Source: an uncultured Veillonella sp. (lineage in GTDB: Bacteria; Bacillota; Negativicutes; Veillonellales; Veillonellaceae). Taken from it: a stretch of DNA of 7,728 nucleotides. A program made the position numbers and the translations under genes. Positions within the stretch are counted from its first letter, which is position 1. The number at the start of each line of letters is the position of its first letter. Positions 1 to 6,817 of this stretch are shown piece after piece. Below the pieces are notes generated by a model. That model was not told the DNA's origin and ran no database searches. It worked only from the letters and a program-made list of their open reading frames with translations. Location: NCBI GenBank assembly GCA_900556785.1, contig USQK01000066.1:1-7728 (forward strand), written 5' to 3'.

Positions 1-76
1 CTCCGCCGCTTCATCCTTCGGGTCACCCAAAATTAGGCACAGTACCGAAGTCCACCGACGTGCATATTTTTCATAC
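1..76 (-). ncRNA. Candidate structured 5' leader RNA (possible riboswitch), cut by window edge
   Basis: Positions 1-60 are clearly more GC-rich than the rest of the window, and every plus-strand frame either stops early or gives an unconvincing peptide. Read on the minus strand, the stretch begins a few bases downstream of a good promoter (83-111). It can form a 6-bp stem, CTTCGG (50-45) with CCGAAG (21-16), enclosing a weaker GCC/GGT pairing around a T-rich loop. A short ATG-initiated reading frame at the start of this transcript ends after 13 codons. These traits fit the aptamer part of a cis-regulatory leader for a gene to the left of the window. I could not place it in a class with confidence. 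The order GGTAC, then CC, then AATTTTGGGTGA loosely recalls the c-di-AMP (ydaO/yuaA) riboswitch core, but other conserved blocks of that class are not evident. The RNA is truncated, so its full fold cannot be judged. Confidence 0.42.
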
Positions 77-82
77 CTGATA

Positions 83-111
83 ATTTTAACAAATAATTAT
101 TGTAAAAGCAA
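83..111 (-). promoter_or_regulatory. Sigma-A type promoter reading left out of the window
   Basis: On the minus strand the -35 box TTGCTT (111-106) is followed by a 17-base spacer and the -10 box TAAAAT (88-83). The -10 is preceded by TG plus one base, giving an extended -10 (TGTTAAAAT). Transcription would start near position 76 and enter the GC-rich leader. The -35 box lies within the T-rich tail of the operon terminator, so this is a fresh transcription unit placed directly behind rpe. A second TTGCTT four bases upstream gives a 21-base spacer and is less suitable. Confidence 0.6.
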
Positions 112-113
112 GC

Positions 114-150
114 AAGGAGTGAGGATTTCTTTAAGAATCCATCACTCCTT
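114..150 (-). terminator. Rho-independent terminator after rpe
   Basis: An inverted repeat pairs 114-127 with 136-150: 14 base pairs, one bulged A at 141 and an 8-base loop. On the minus strand the stem is followed by GCTTGCTTTTA, an interrupted U-tract. It lies 76 bases past the rpe stop and is the only strong hairpin there, so it most likely ends the whole operon. On the plus strand the hairpin is followed by ATTTTAATG, so it could also work in reverse for any plus-strand transcript, but no plus-strand gene is seen in the window. The spacer between rpe and this hairpin (151-226) is AT-rich and shows no other feature. Confidence 0.75.
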
Positions 151-226
151 ATTTTAATGTATTAAATTGGTCATCAATAGACTATATTAAAACTTGTACT
201 CTATAGTGCTAATACTGATATAAAAC

Positions 227-877
227 TTAATTATTGCGAATAGACGCAATCATATGTGCTCGATCATCTGCGCCAAACACAGCAGATCCTGCTACTAAAA
301 CAGTAGCACCTGCTCGTTTAATTGGAACACATGTAATATCATTAATGCCACCATCAACTTCAATAACTGCAGTTGTATTATCTACTTCCTCTAGTAGCAT
401 TTTAGCTTGCTTAACTTTTTTTATAGCATTTGGAATAAAAGATTGACCACCAAAACCAGGATTTACAGACATAATTAAAATCATGTCTAAATCAGCTGCC
501 ACATCCTCTAACAAGGATACTGGTGTACCTGGATTAAGTGCGACCCCTGCTTTCATGCCACATTGTTTAATATGTTGGATCAAACGATGCATATGTGGCA
601 CAGTTTCTTGATGAAATGTAAAATACTCTACACCAATTTTTGCAAATTCTTCTACATAATCACCAGGATTTGTAACCATTAAATGCACATCAAATGGTAG
701 TTGTGTATAAGGACGGATTGCTTTCACGATAGGAGCACCAAATGTTAGGTTTGGTACAAAATGACCATCCATAATATCAATATGCAATAAATCAGCTCCA
801 GCTAATTCAATAGATTTTATTTCTTCGCTTAATGTTGCAAAATTAGCAGAGAGCATAGATGGTGCAATTTTAATCAT
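227..877 (-). CDS. rpe: Ribulose-phosphate 3-epimerase
   Basis: Interconverts D-ribulose 5-phosphate and D-xylulose 5-phosphate in the cytoplasmic pentose phosphate pathway. The 216-residue product is full length for this TIM-barrel family. The start IAPSMLSANF carries Ser7. LHIDIMDGHFVPN (31-43) supplies metal ligands His32 and Asp34 (also a catalytic acid/base), FDVHLM supplies His65, and EVDGGIN supplies Asp175, the second acid/base. MSVNPGFGGQ (136-145) is the phosphate-binding loop. All expected catalytic and metal residues are present. The ATG follows the rsgA stop by one base, and its ribosome site AGAGG lies within the last rsgA codons, so the two are probably translationally coupled. 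It is the last gene before the terminator at 114-150. Identity is certain; the role is housekeeping. Confidence 0.97.
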   Translation of the reverse strand: MIKIAPSMLSANFATLSEEIKSIELAGADLLHIDIMDGHFVPNLTFGAPIVKAIRPYTQLPFDVHLMVTNPGDYVEEFAKIGVEYFTFHQETVPHMHRLIQHIKQCGMKAGVALNPGTPVSLLEDVAADLDMILIMSVNPGFGGQSFIPNAIKKVKQAKMLLEEVDNTTAVIEVDGGINDITCVPIKRAGATVLVAGSAVFGADDRAHMIASIRNN

Positions 878-878
878 T

Positions 879-1742
879 TTAAAACCTCTTTCGTTGACTT
901 TCTATGTCATTACGTATAGACATATATGCATCATATCGTCCTTGATGAATATGGCCTGCATCTAAAGCATCTTTTATGCCACAAATAGGTTCATGTTCAT
1001 GATAACAAGGATTAAATTTACATGTATCAACATAATTACTAAATTCAGGGAATAACGTAGGTAACCGTTCTAATGAAACATCGTTAAACTCAATCGCACT
1101 AAATCCAGGTGTATCCATAATAAAAGAATCTGAATCCAAACTATATAAAGAAGCATGACGGGTGGTATGTTTACCGCGCTTTATTTTGTCACTAACCTCA
1201 CCCGTTTGGAATGCAAACTTAGGATCAACAGCATTTAATAGACTACTTTTACCAACACCAGAAGGGCCTGCAAAGGCAGTTACCTTATGCTCTAACACAC
1301 GACGTAACTCATCAAGACCTGTCATATTATATGTAGATGTCATCAATACTTCATAGCCGATAGATTTATAAAGCTTTACCATGGCTTCTGTATCTGGATC
1401 CATCAAATCACATTTGTTAATACATAATACAATCGGGATATCTGCATGTTCAATCATGACAAGCATTTTATTTAATAAAAGCTCATTAATATCTGGTTCA
1501 TGAGCAGCTACAACCAATACAACTTGATCAATATTAGCTACCGCAGGTCTAACCATGGAATTATGACGATCGAGGATGGACTCAACGAATCCATCCTCAG
1601 AAATCGTAACACGATCACCGACAAGTAAACTGTAGCGACCTTTCTTTAATCTACCTCGAACTTTACATTCATGAACAGTACTTGCATCGTCTTGTACATA
1701 AAAGTAACCATTCATATTTTTGACAACAATACCTGTAATCAT
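879..1742 (-). CDS. rsgA: Small ribosomal subunit biogenesis GTPase RsgA (YjeQ/YloQ)
   Basis: Circularly permuted GTPase that checks late maturation of the 30S subunit and hydrolyses GTP on binding it. The 287-residue product has the three standard parts: an N-terminal OB-fold (about 1-65), the GTPase domain with motifs in permuted order, namely G4 NKCD (109-112), G1 GPSGVGKSS (159-167), a G2 region with KHTTRH (191-196) and G3 DTPG (210-213), and a C-terminal zinc-binding region. The zinc ligands read as Cys241, Cys246, His248 and Cys254. Length and motifs are normal, with no sign of damage. A ribosome site AGGGGAA overlaps the stop of the upstream kinase gene, seven bases before the start codon. 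In many Firmicutes rsgA directly follows the PASTA kinase gene, and B. subtilis YloQ/CpgA is a known kinase substrate, so the location may be functionally meaningful (known for the family, not shown here). Confidence 0.97.
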   Translation of the reverse strand: MITGIVVKNMNGYFYVQDDASTVHECKVRGRLKKGRYSLLVGDRVTISEDGFVESILDRHNSMVRPAVANIDQVVLVVAAHEPDINELLLNKMLVMIEHADIPIVLCINKCDLMDPDTEAMVKLYKSIGYEVLMTSTYNMTGLDELRRVLEHKVTAFAGPSGVGKSSLLNAVDPKFAFQTGEVSDKIKRGKHTTRHASLYSLDSDSFIMDTPGFSAIEFNDVSLERLPTLFPEFSNYVDTCKFNPCYHEHEPICGIKDALDAGHIHQGRYDAYMSIRNDIESQRKRF

Positions 1743-1749
1743 AATTCCC

Positions 1750-3684
1750 CTATAATGCTGTTTCTTGTACTAATGCACCATTGAGATAAACCTCAATGCG
1801 AACATTACCTACACCAGACACTTTTTTAACAATACGATCACCAGGTTTATTTGTATCATCGTAGATTACAGCAGAACCGTCATCATCTTTTACGACAATT
1901 TTTAGCTCTTGGTTTTTAGAGCCTGCCGGCACTGTAATATCTACTGTACCAGTAGTTTTATTACTACTACTGTCAGATTTTTTATCATTTTTCTTTTTGT
2001 CATCTTTATATTCAGTAGTTAGATTTACTGCAGTACCTTCATCAATTTCATCGCCAGCTTTTATGCTTTGTTCTGTTACAATAGATTTTTCCTCTACAGA
2101 ACCAGCGACTTGATTAACACCAAGATGAGCATTACTCAATGTATCACGTGCATCTTTTAAAGTCATACCAATAACATTTGGCATTTGAATCTTTTTAGCT
2201 TTAGCTTTATTTACAACGAGATCAATTGTTGTACCTTTAGAAACTTTAGAATCACCAGATGGACTTTGAGCTATGATAACACCATCAGGTTTATTATCTA
2301 CAGACTGTTGTGTTACTTTACCAACAACTAAACCAACATCTTTAAGTCGTTGTCGAGCTTGGTCTACTGTTAAGCCAGACAAATCCGGTACTGTAATATC
2401 ACCAACACCTTTAGATACAACAAGGTGAATTGTACGTTGTTCTTTAACCTTCTCTCCTGCACCTGGTGTTTGAGAAATAACTTGACCAGCTGGTACATCA
2501 GGATTAGTAACCTCGCTTGTAGAAACACGCAAATGTTTATCTTCTAAAATATTTTTAGCTACAGAAACTTGTTTACCCACAACATTAGGTACATCTACAG
2601 TTGTGTTACTCCAGAAATTACCATAACTCAAGAAGGCACCTAAGAAGGCTACTAAAAAAATTACGGCAGCCCCTAGGACGATATATTTTTGTGGGATAGA
2701 TGCAATTTTACTTAACATACTCTTCTTTTTACCCTCATCGTTTTGCTCTTCTTGAATATCACTGAAATCCTCAAGTGCTTCAGGATCAACAGCTGGAATC
2801 ATTTGAGTTGCAAAATCATATGGTTCATGACGTTGAGTTTTACCCATTGTAAAGCCTTGAGACAATCGTAAATCACTTATCATGTCAGAAATAGAATCAA
2901 AGCGATCTGCAGGGTTTTTAGATAATGCCTTCATTACGACAGCTTCTAAAAGCGGTGGGATTGAAGGATTATATCGAGTTGGAGGAGCTACTTTTTCACG
3001 TACATGTTTTAATGCTACTGCAATTGGAGTCTCCCCTTCAAAAGGAACTCTACCTGTTAGCATTTCATATAAAACTACGCCTAAAGAGTAGATATCAGTA
3101 TTACCATCTACTGGTTTCCCACTGGCTTGTTCAGGTGATAAATAGTGAGCAGAGCCTAAAATTGAATTCGTGTACATAACTGTATTAGTAGCATTCATAG
3201 CTCGAGCAATACCAAAGTCAGTTACTTTTACACGCCCCGTACGAGTAATAATGACATTATGAGGTTTAATATCACAATGCACTATTCCCATCGTATGTGC
3301 GTGTTCTAAGCCCTCTGCGATAGCAATAGTGAATTTTACAGCCTCGTCTATGGATAGTCTTCCATGTCGCGTTATATATTCTTTTAATGTTTCACCATCT
3401 ACATATTCCATAATGATATAGTGTAAATCTTGATCAAACCCTACATCATACATATTTACAATATTAGGATGATTTAGTTTGCCCGCCGCTTGTGCTTCTC
3501 GTTTAAAACGCGTAACAAACTCATCATCATTAGCAAAGTTAGCATGCAATACTTTAATTGCTACTTGTCTACCTAATAAGGTATCTTCTCCAAGGTATAC
3601 GTCAGCCATTCCGCCAACGCCAATTTTATCAACAATTCGGTAGCGGTTATCTAGAAGTATACCTTTTATATTCATAGTACTCAT
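1750..3684 (-). CDS. prkC: Transmembrane PASTA-domain Ser/Thr protein kinase (PrkC/PknB/StkP type)
   Basis: Membrane kinase that senses cell-wall muropeptides or lipid II outside the cell and phosphorylates Ser/Thr of cytoplasmic proteins. The 644 residues hold: a kinase domain (about 15-275) with G-loop IGVGGMADVY (21-30), Lys44, Glu63, catalytic Asp138, Asn143, DFG (156-158), SPE (183-185), Asp197 and Arg261; an acidic/basic juxtamembrane linker; one membrane helix (about 333-353); three PASTA repeats (about 363-425, 428-493, 498-558); a Lys/Asp/Ser-rich linker (560-578); and a C-terminal beta-rich domain (579-644). The catalytic loop reads HCDIKPHN, so the Arg before the catalytic Asp is Cys, making this a non-RD kinase. 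The activation segment has GSAHY where GT is usual. All other catalytic residues are intact, so it is likely active. Met1 is preferred over Met4 because GGAG sits five bases upstream. It follows its phosphatase partner by 18 bases. The symbol is assigned by family. Confidence 0.95.
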   Translation of the reverse strand: MSTMNIKGILLDNRYRIVDKIGVGGMADVYLGEDTLLGRQVAIKVLHANFANDDEFVTRFKREAQAAGKLNHPNIVNMYDVGFDQDLHYIIMEYVDGETLKEYITRHGRLSIDEAVKFTIAIAEGLEHAHTMGIVHCDIKPHNVIITRTGRVKVTDFGIARAMNATNTVMYTNSILGSAHYLSPEQASGKPVDGNTDIYSLGVVLYEMLTGRVPFEGETPIAVALKHVREKVAPPTRYNPSIPPLLEAVVMKALSKNPADRFDSISDMISDLRLSQGFTMGKTQRHEPYDFATQMIPAVDPEALEDFSDIQEEQNDEGKKKSMLSKIASIPQKYIVLGAAVIFLVAFLGAFLSYGNFWSNTTVDVPNVVGKQVSVAKNILEDKHLRVSTSEVTNPDVPAGQVISQTPGAGEKVKEQRTIHLVVSKGVGDITVPDLSGLTVDQARQRLKDVGLVVGKVTQQSVDNKPDGVIIAQSPSGDSKVSKGTTIDLVVNKAKAKKIQMPNVIGMTLKDARDTLSNAHLGVNQVAGSVEEKSIVTEQSIKAGDEIDEGTAVNLTTEYKDDKKKNDKKSDSSSNKTTGTVDITVPAGSKNQELKIVVKDDDGSAVIYDDTNKPGDRIVKKVSGVGNVRIEVYLNGALVQETAL

Positions 3685-3689
3685 TATTT

Positions 3690-3693
3690 CTCC
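3690..3693 (-). promoter_or_regulatory. Ribosome binding site choosing the kinase start
   Basis: GGAG on the minus strand, five bases before the ATG at 3684. A second in-frame ATG three codons later would be 14 bases away, so the first ATG is favoured. Confidence 0.65.
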
Positions 3694-3702
3694 ATTTCTA
3701 GA

Positions 3703-4404
3703 TTAGATTGTTCCCACCACAATGGTCACATTATCTCCTGCTCCGACTTCATATACAGCTTCCATCAATGATTTAATAACCAACATATCATCATCCGTTG
3801 ATTGTAATGCAGAGGCAATTACATCATCAGATACATAGCCACTTAATCCATCAGTGCAAAGTAAAATACGATCACCGGGAAGAATAGACTCTACACCACT
3901 ATCAACCTCTAAGATTTCATCAACACCGACTGCACGAGTTAATAAATTACGTTGAGGGTGATTTAGCATTTCATCCTTTGTAATCTCTCCAGCTGTTAAT
4001 AATTCTTGTACCATAGAATGATCCGTAGTAATTTGTCGTAAATGACCATCTCTATATACATACAAACGACTATCACCAACACTTGCCCAGTAAAGTTGAT
4101 TACCATTTATAGCTGTAACTACAGCGGTAGTACCCATACCAGCAAGTCGTTCTTCACAAGCAACGCGATTTACAATACGTTGATTAGCGTGAATGATAGC
4201 ATCACATAAGTCTTGTTGACCTATCGTTTCAAGGGAGGACAAATATTCTTTTATTTCATCTACAGCATAGGTACTTGCGATTTCACCACCGCTATAACCA
4301 CCCATGCCATCAGTAACAGCACAAATATGGCCATCAATGAAAAAACGGTCCTCGTTACGCTGGCGTACAAGCCCAATTTTACTTAAACCAACAAAATTAT
4401 TCAT
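3703..4404 (-). CDS. prpC: PP2C-family Ser/Thr protein phosphatase (PrpC/Stp), partner of the PASTA kinase
   Basis: Soluble Mn/Mg-dependent phosphatase that removes phosphate from the kinase and its targets. With the chosen start the product is 233 residues, the usual size for single-domain bacterial PP2C. Motifs in order are RQRNED (14-19), TDGMGG (31-36, metal ligand Asp32), MGTTA (90-94), GDSR (110-113), DHS (128-130), CTDGL (183-187, Asp185) and GAGDN (221-225, Asp224). All metal-binding aspartates are present. A longer version starting at 4425 is possible, but the ATG at 4404 has the better Shine-Dalgarno (AAGGAG, four bases away) and puts the RxxNED motif at the family's usual distance from the N-terminus. 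This start overlaps the end of rlmN by 8 bases (ATGAATAA), suggesting coupled translation. The kinase gene follows 18 bases downstream, so the opposing pair is made together. Confidence 0.95.
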   Translation of the reverse strand: MNNFVGLSKIGLVRQRNEDRFFIDGHICAVTDGMGGYSGGEIASTYAVDEIKEYLSSLETIGQQDLCDAIIHANQRIVNRVACEERLAGMGTTAVVTAINGNQLYWASVGDSRLYVYRDGHLRQITTDHSMVQELLTAGEITKDEMLNHPQRNLLTRAVGVDEILEVDSGVESILPGDRILLCTDGLSGYVSDDVIASALQSTDDDMLVIKSLMEAVYEVGAGDNVTIVVGTI

Positions 4405-5443
4405 GATTCTCCTTTTTCCGACCATGAGCAGCCTTTAACTGTCCACATGCGGCTTGGATTGCATCGCCCATTTCCTTTCGTACCGTTACTGATACGCCAT
4501 AGGAACTAACGATGTCTTTAAATGTATTCATATTCGTAATAGATGGTTTATATAATTCAATATGTTCATTGCCATTAACTGGGATCAAGTTAACATGACA
4601 ATTTGGGAAATCTTTACAGATTTTCCCCAAAGCATGAGCATCATCTATAGATGCATTTACAGAATCTATAAGAATATACTCAAAGGTAACACGACGCTGT
4701 GTCGTATTATAATAGTATTTTACCGCATCTAAGACTTCCGTCAATTCATAACGTGCCCCAACGGGCATAATACTACGACGAACTTCATTATTTGTAGCAT
4801 GTAATGAAAGTGCTAAGGTAATTGGCAAACCTTCATCAGCTAATTTATAAATATTAGGAACCCAACCACAAGTGGAAATCGTCATCTTACGATAACTAAT
4901 ATTACAAATCATAGGATCATGTAGTAGTTGTAATGCTTGTAATACATTATCATAATTTTGTAACGGCTCCCCTGCGCCCATAACGACAACAGAGTGTATT
5001 TCCTCTTTAGTAAGAGCCCCAAATATGACAACTTGTCCAATAATCTCAGCGACTGTTAAATCTCTGTATAAGCCACCTTGTGTAGAAGCACAGAATACAC
5101 ATCCCATAGCACACCCCACTTGAGAGGAAACACATACAGAATACCCATAGTGTTGCTCCATCAAAACTGCTTCCACACGACTTTGATCTGACATCTCTAC
5201 AAGTATTTTGCGAGTCTTTCCATCAGGGGCAATAGACTCTGTAATTAATGTAGGTAAAGAAATAACACAATTATCACCTAGCCATTGACGCAAGTCTTTC
5301 GGAAATTGTGTCATGTCTTCAAAATCAAAAATATATCTATGATAGATATAGTCAATTAACTGTTTCGCTCGAAACTTTTGTATATTATGGGTCTTAAAGA
5401 TAGATTGTAATTCTTCTAAAGACTTACCCAATAATTCTATCAT
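4397..5443 (-). CDS. rlmN: Dual-specificity radical SAM rRNA/tRNA adenine-C2 methyltransferase RlmN
   Basis: Methylates C2 of A2503 in 23S rRNA and of A37 in a subset of tRNAs, supporting decoding accuracy at the peptidyl-transferase centre. The 348-residue product is normal for the family. It has an N-terminal accessory domain (about 1-90), Glu91 in the VEAVLM segment, the radical SAM cluster CAMGCVFC (Cys111, Cys115, Cys118), a SAM-binding GEP motif at 158-160, SLHA (213-216), and Cys333 in AACGQL, the cysteine that carries the transferred methylene. The second cysteine of the mechanism is one of the cluster-loop residues by family knowledge. The usual GMGEP reads GAGEP, a mild substitution. 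The resistance enzyme Cfr is related, but length, motif context and gene neighbourhood favour RlmN. GGAG lies four bases before the ATG, and the gene begins 18 bases after the rsmB stop. Confidence 0.96.
   Translation of the reverse strand: MIELLGKSLEELQSIFKTHNIQKFRAKQLIDYIYHRYIFDFEDMTQFPKDLRQWLGDNCVISLPTLITESIAPDGKTRKILVEMSDQSRVEAVLMEQHYGYSVCVSSQVGCAMGCVFCASTQGGLYRDLTVAEIIGQVVIFGALTKEEIHSVVVMGAGEPLQNYDNVLQALQLLHDPMICNISYRKMTISTCGWVPNIYKLADEGLPITLALSLHATNNEVRRSIMPVGARYELTEVLDAVKYYYNTTQRRVTFEYILIDSVNASIDDAHALGKICKDFPNCHVNLIPVNGNEHIELYKPSITNMNTFKDIVSSYGVSVTVRKEMGDAIQAACGQLKAAHGRKKENHE
4409..4414 (-). promoter_or_regulatory. Ribosome binding site deciding the phosphatase start
   Basis: AAGGAG on the minus strand, inside the last rlmN codons and four bases before the ATG at 4404. 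The competing ATG at 4425 has only AAAGG six bases upstream. The spacing here is slightly short, so the longer start is not fully excluded. Confidence 0.6.
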
Positions 5444-5461
5444 GGTACTCCATTTCTATTA

Positions 5462-6817
5462 TTATGATATGCGTTTTACACGAGCCATAAAGAATCCATC
5501 CATCTGATCTCGTGGCGGATATGTTGTAATCATACCCTCTACAGCTTGTGGCAACCCATCAAATGATACAGAATCAATGATAAAGTTCTTATGAGTTGCT
5601 AGAAATTTTTCTAGTACATCCTCATTTTCCCCACTATTGATAGTACAAGTAGAGTATACTAAATATCCATCAACTTTAACCATTTCAGCAGCTTTTTCTA
5701 ATATTTCAAGCTGTAATGGAGGTAAGTCAGTAAGTAAAGATTGTGTTTTACGCCAACGCATATCCAACTTTTTTTGTAATATGCCAAGTCCAGAACACGG
5801 TGCATCTACTAAGACGCGATCGAATTGTTCTTTCCAATTATCGGGTAAATAACGACCGTCTTGTAGCTTAGTTGAAACTATGGATACTCCAAGTCGTTCA
5901 GCATTTTGATTCATAAGCTCTAATTTATGATCGTATATATCACAACTCATAATAGCACCCGTATTATTCATGAGACTTGCCATATGCATAGACTTACCAC
6001 CTGGTGCAGCACAACAATCTAATATGCGCTCGCCTGGCTTAGGATCAACTACATGAGCAACGAGCATAGAGGCTTTATCCATAAAGGTAATATGACCTTC
6101 CATAACAGGTTTTGCTTTTTCCAAGTGCCCTTGATGTGCATCAATATAAACTACTTCTGGAATATCATTGTCCTGTTCAACAGTCCAACCTAAATCTCGT
6201 AGTTCTTTTAAACAATCCTCAATAGATACTTTTACAGTATTTATACGTGCTGTCAAACGAGGTTGTTCATTAAACCAAGCACAAAGATCTATAGTCTTAT
6301 CCTTCCCCATTTCATTTATCCATAAATTAACTAACCATAAAGGTTGATTATAAATGAAAGAAATTTCTTCAGCCTCAGACTTGGCAAGTTCACCAATAGA
6401 AATACTATCACTTTCACGTAATACTGAACGTAATACGGCATTTACAAAGCCAGATAATCCTCTAGTTAACTTTTTTGCCAATTTTACAGATTCATTGACC
6501 GCTGCGCTTTCAGGGACTTTATCCATATAGATAATTTGATAAATGCCAAGTCTAAGAATTTCTACAACCATGGATGATAATTTCTTTAATGGTCTTTTGG
6601 CAAAATGAACAATAATGGCATCTAAATAATTTTTTCTACGGATGACACCATAGACCAACTCCGTGAAAAATCTTCGATCTAAATCGGATAAATGATATTT
6701 TTGTAAATACTCTTGTAACTTGATATTGGCATAAGCACCATTACGATTAATATCACTCAAAGCTTTCACTGCGAGCAATCGAATATTTAGTTGTTGATTC
6801 GTTTTAACTTCAGTCAT
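5462..6817 (-). CDS. rsmB: 16S rRNA (cytosine(967)-C(5))-methyltransferase RsmB
   Basis: SAM-dependent enzyme making 5-methylcytosine at C967 of 16S rRNA. With the chosen start the product is 451 residues, typical of RsmB. An N-terminal NusB-like helical RNA-binding domain (about 10-135) precedes the Rossmann methyltransferase domain. Motif I is DCCAAPGGKS (267-276) and CDIYD (292-296) holds an acidic cofactor residue. Motif IV DAPCSGLG (338-345) contains Cys341, and motif VI STCT (389-392) contains Cys391; these are the two cysteines of the m5C mechanism. The NusB domain separates it from RsmF and YebU relatives. A TTG at 6832 could extend it by five codons, but the ATG at 6817 has TAGGA at six bases and overlaps the DUF116 stop by 8 bases (ATGACTGA), indicating coupling. 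fmt-rsmB proximity is widely conserved in bacteria; here DUF116 lies between them. Confidence 0.96.
   Translation of the reverse strand: MTEVKTNQQLNIRLLAVKALSDINRNGAYANIKLQEYLQKYHLSDLDRRFFTELVYGVIRRKNYLDAIIVHFAKRPLKKLSSMVVEILRLGIYQIIYMDKVPESAAVNESVKLAKKLTRGLSGFVNAVLRSVLRESDSISIGELAKSEAEEISFIYNQPLWLVNLWINEMGKDKTIDLCAWFNEQPRLTARINTVKVSIEDCLKELRDLGWTVEQDNDIPEVVYIDAHQGHLEKAKPVMEGHITFMDKASMLVAHVVDPKPGERILDCCAAPGGKSMHMASLMNNTGAIMSCDIYDHKLELMNQNAERLGVSIVSTKLQDGRYLPDNWKEQFDRVLVDAPCSGLGILQKKLDMRWRKTQSLLTDLPPLQLEILEKAAEMVKVDGYLVYSTCTINSGENEDVLEKFLATHKNFIIDSVSFDGLPQAVEGMITTYPPRDQMDGFFMARVKRIS

Noticed and set aside
1..60. Possible SAM-I, glycine, lysine or SRP RNA based on short similar words such as GGATGAAGC and CCGAAGG
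   Set aside because: Only isolated words match; the order and the other invariant blocks of those classes are absent in the visible part.
234..446. Plus-strand open frame of 70 codons opposite rpe
   Set aside because: It lies wholly antisense to a fully conserved enzyme, has no good ribosome site or promoter and shows no recognisable protein pattern; it is a by-product of rpe codon use.
1750..1755. TATAAT sequence on the plus strand near the prkC/rsgA junction
   Set aside because: No matching -35 box and no plus-strand gene downstream; it arises from the complement of the kinase stop region.
2882..3179. Two overlapping plus-strand open frames (69 and 84 codons) opposite the kinase domain
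   Set aside because: Antisense to conserved kinase motifs, mutually overlapping in different frames, and without recognisable domains or start signals.
4397..5443. Cfr-type resistance methyltransferase instead of RlmN
   Set aside because: Housekeeping neighbourhood, normal RlmN length and AACGQL context, and no sign of transfer or a mobile element favour RlmN.
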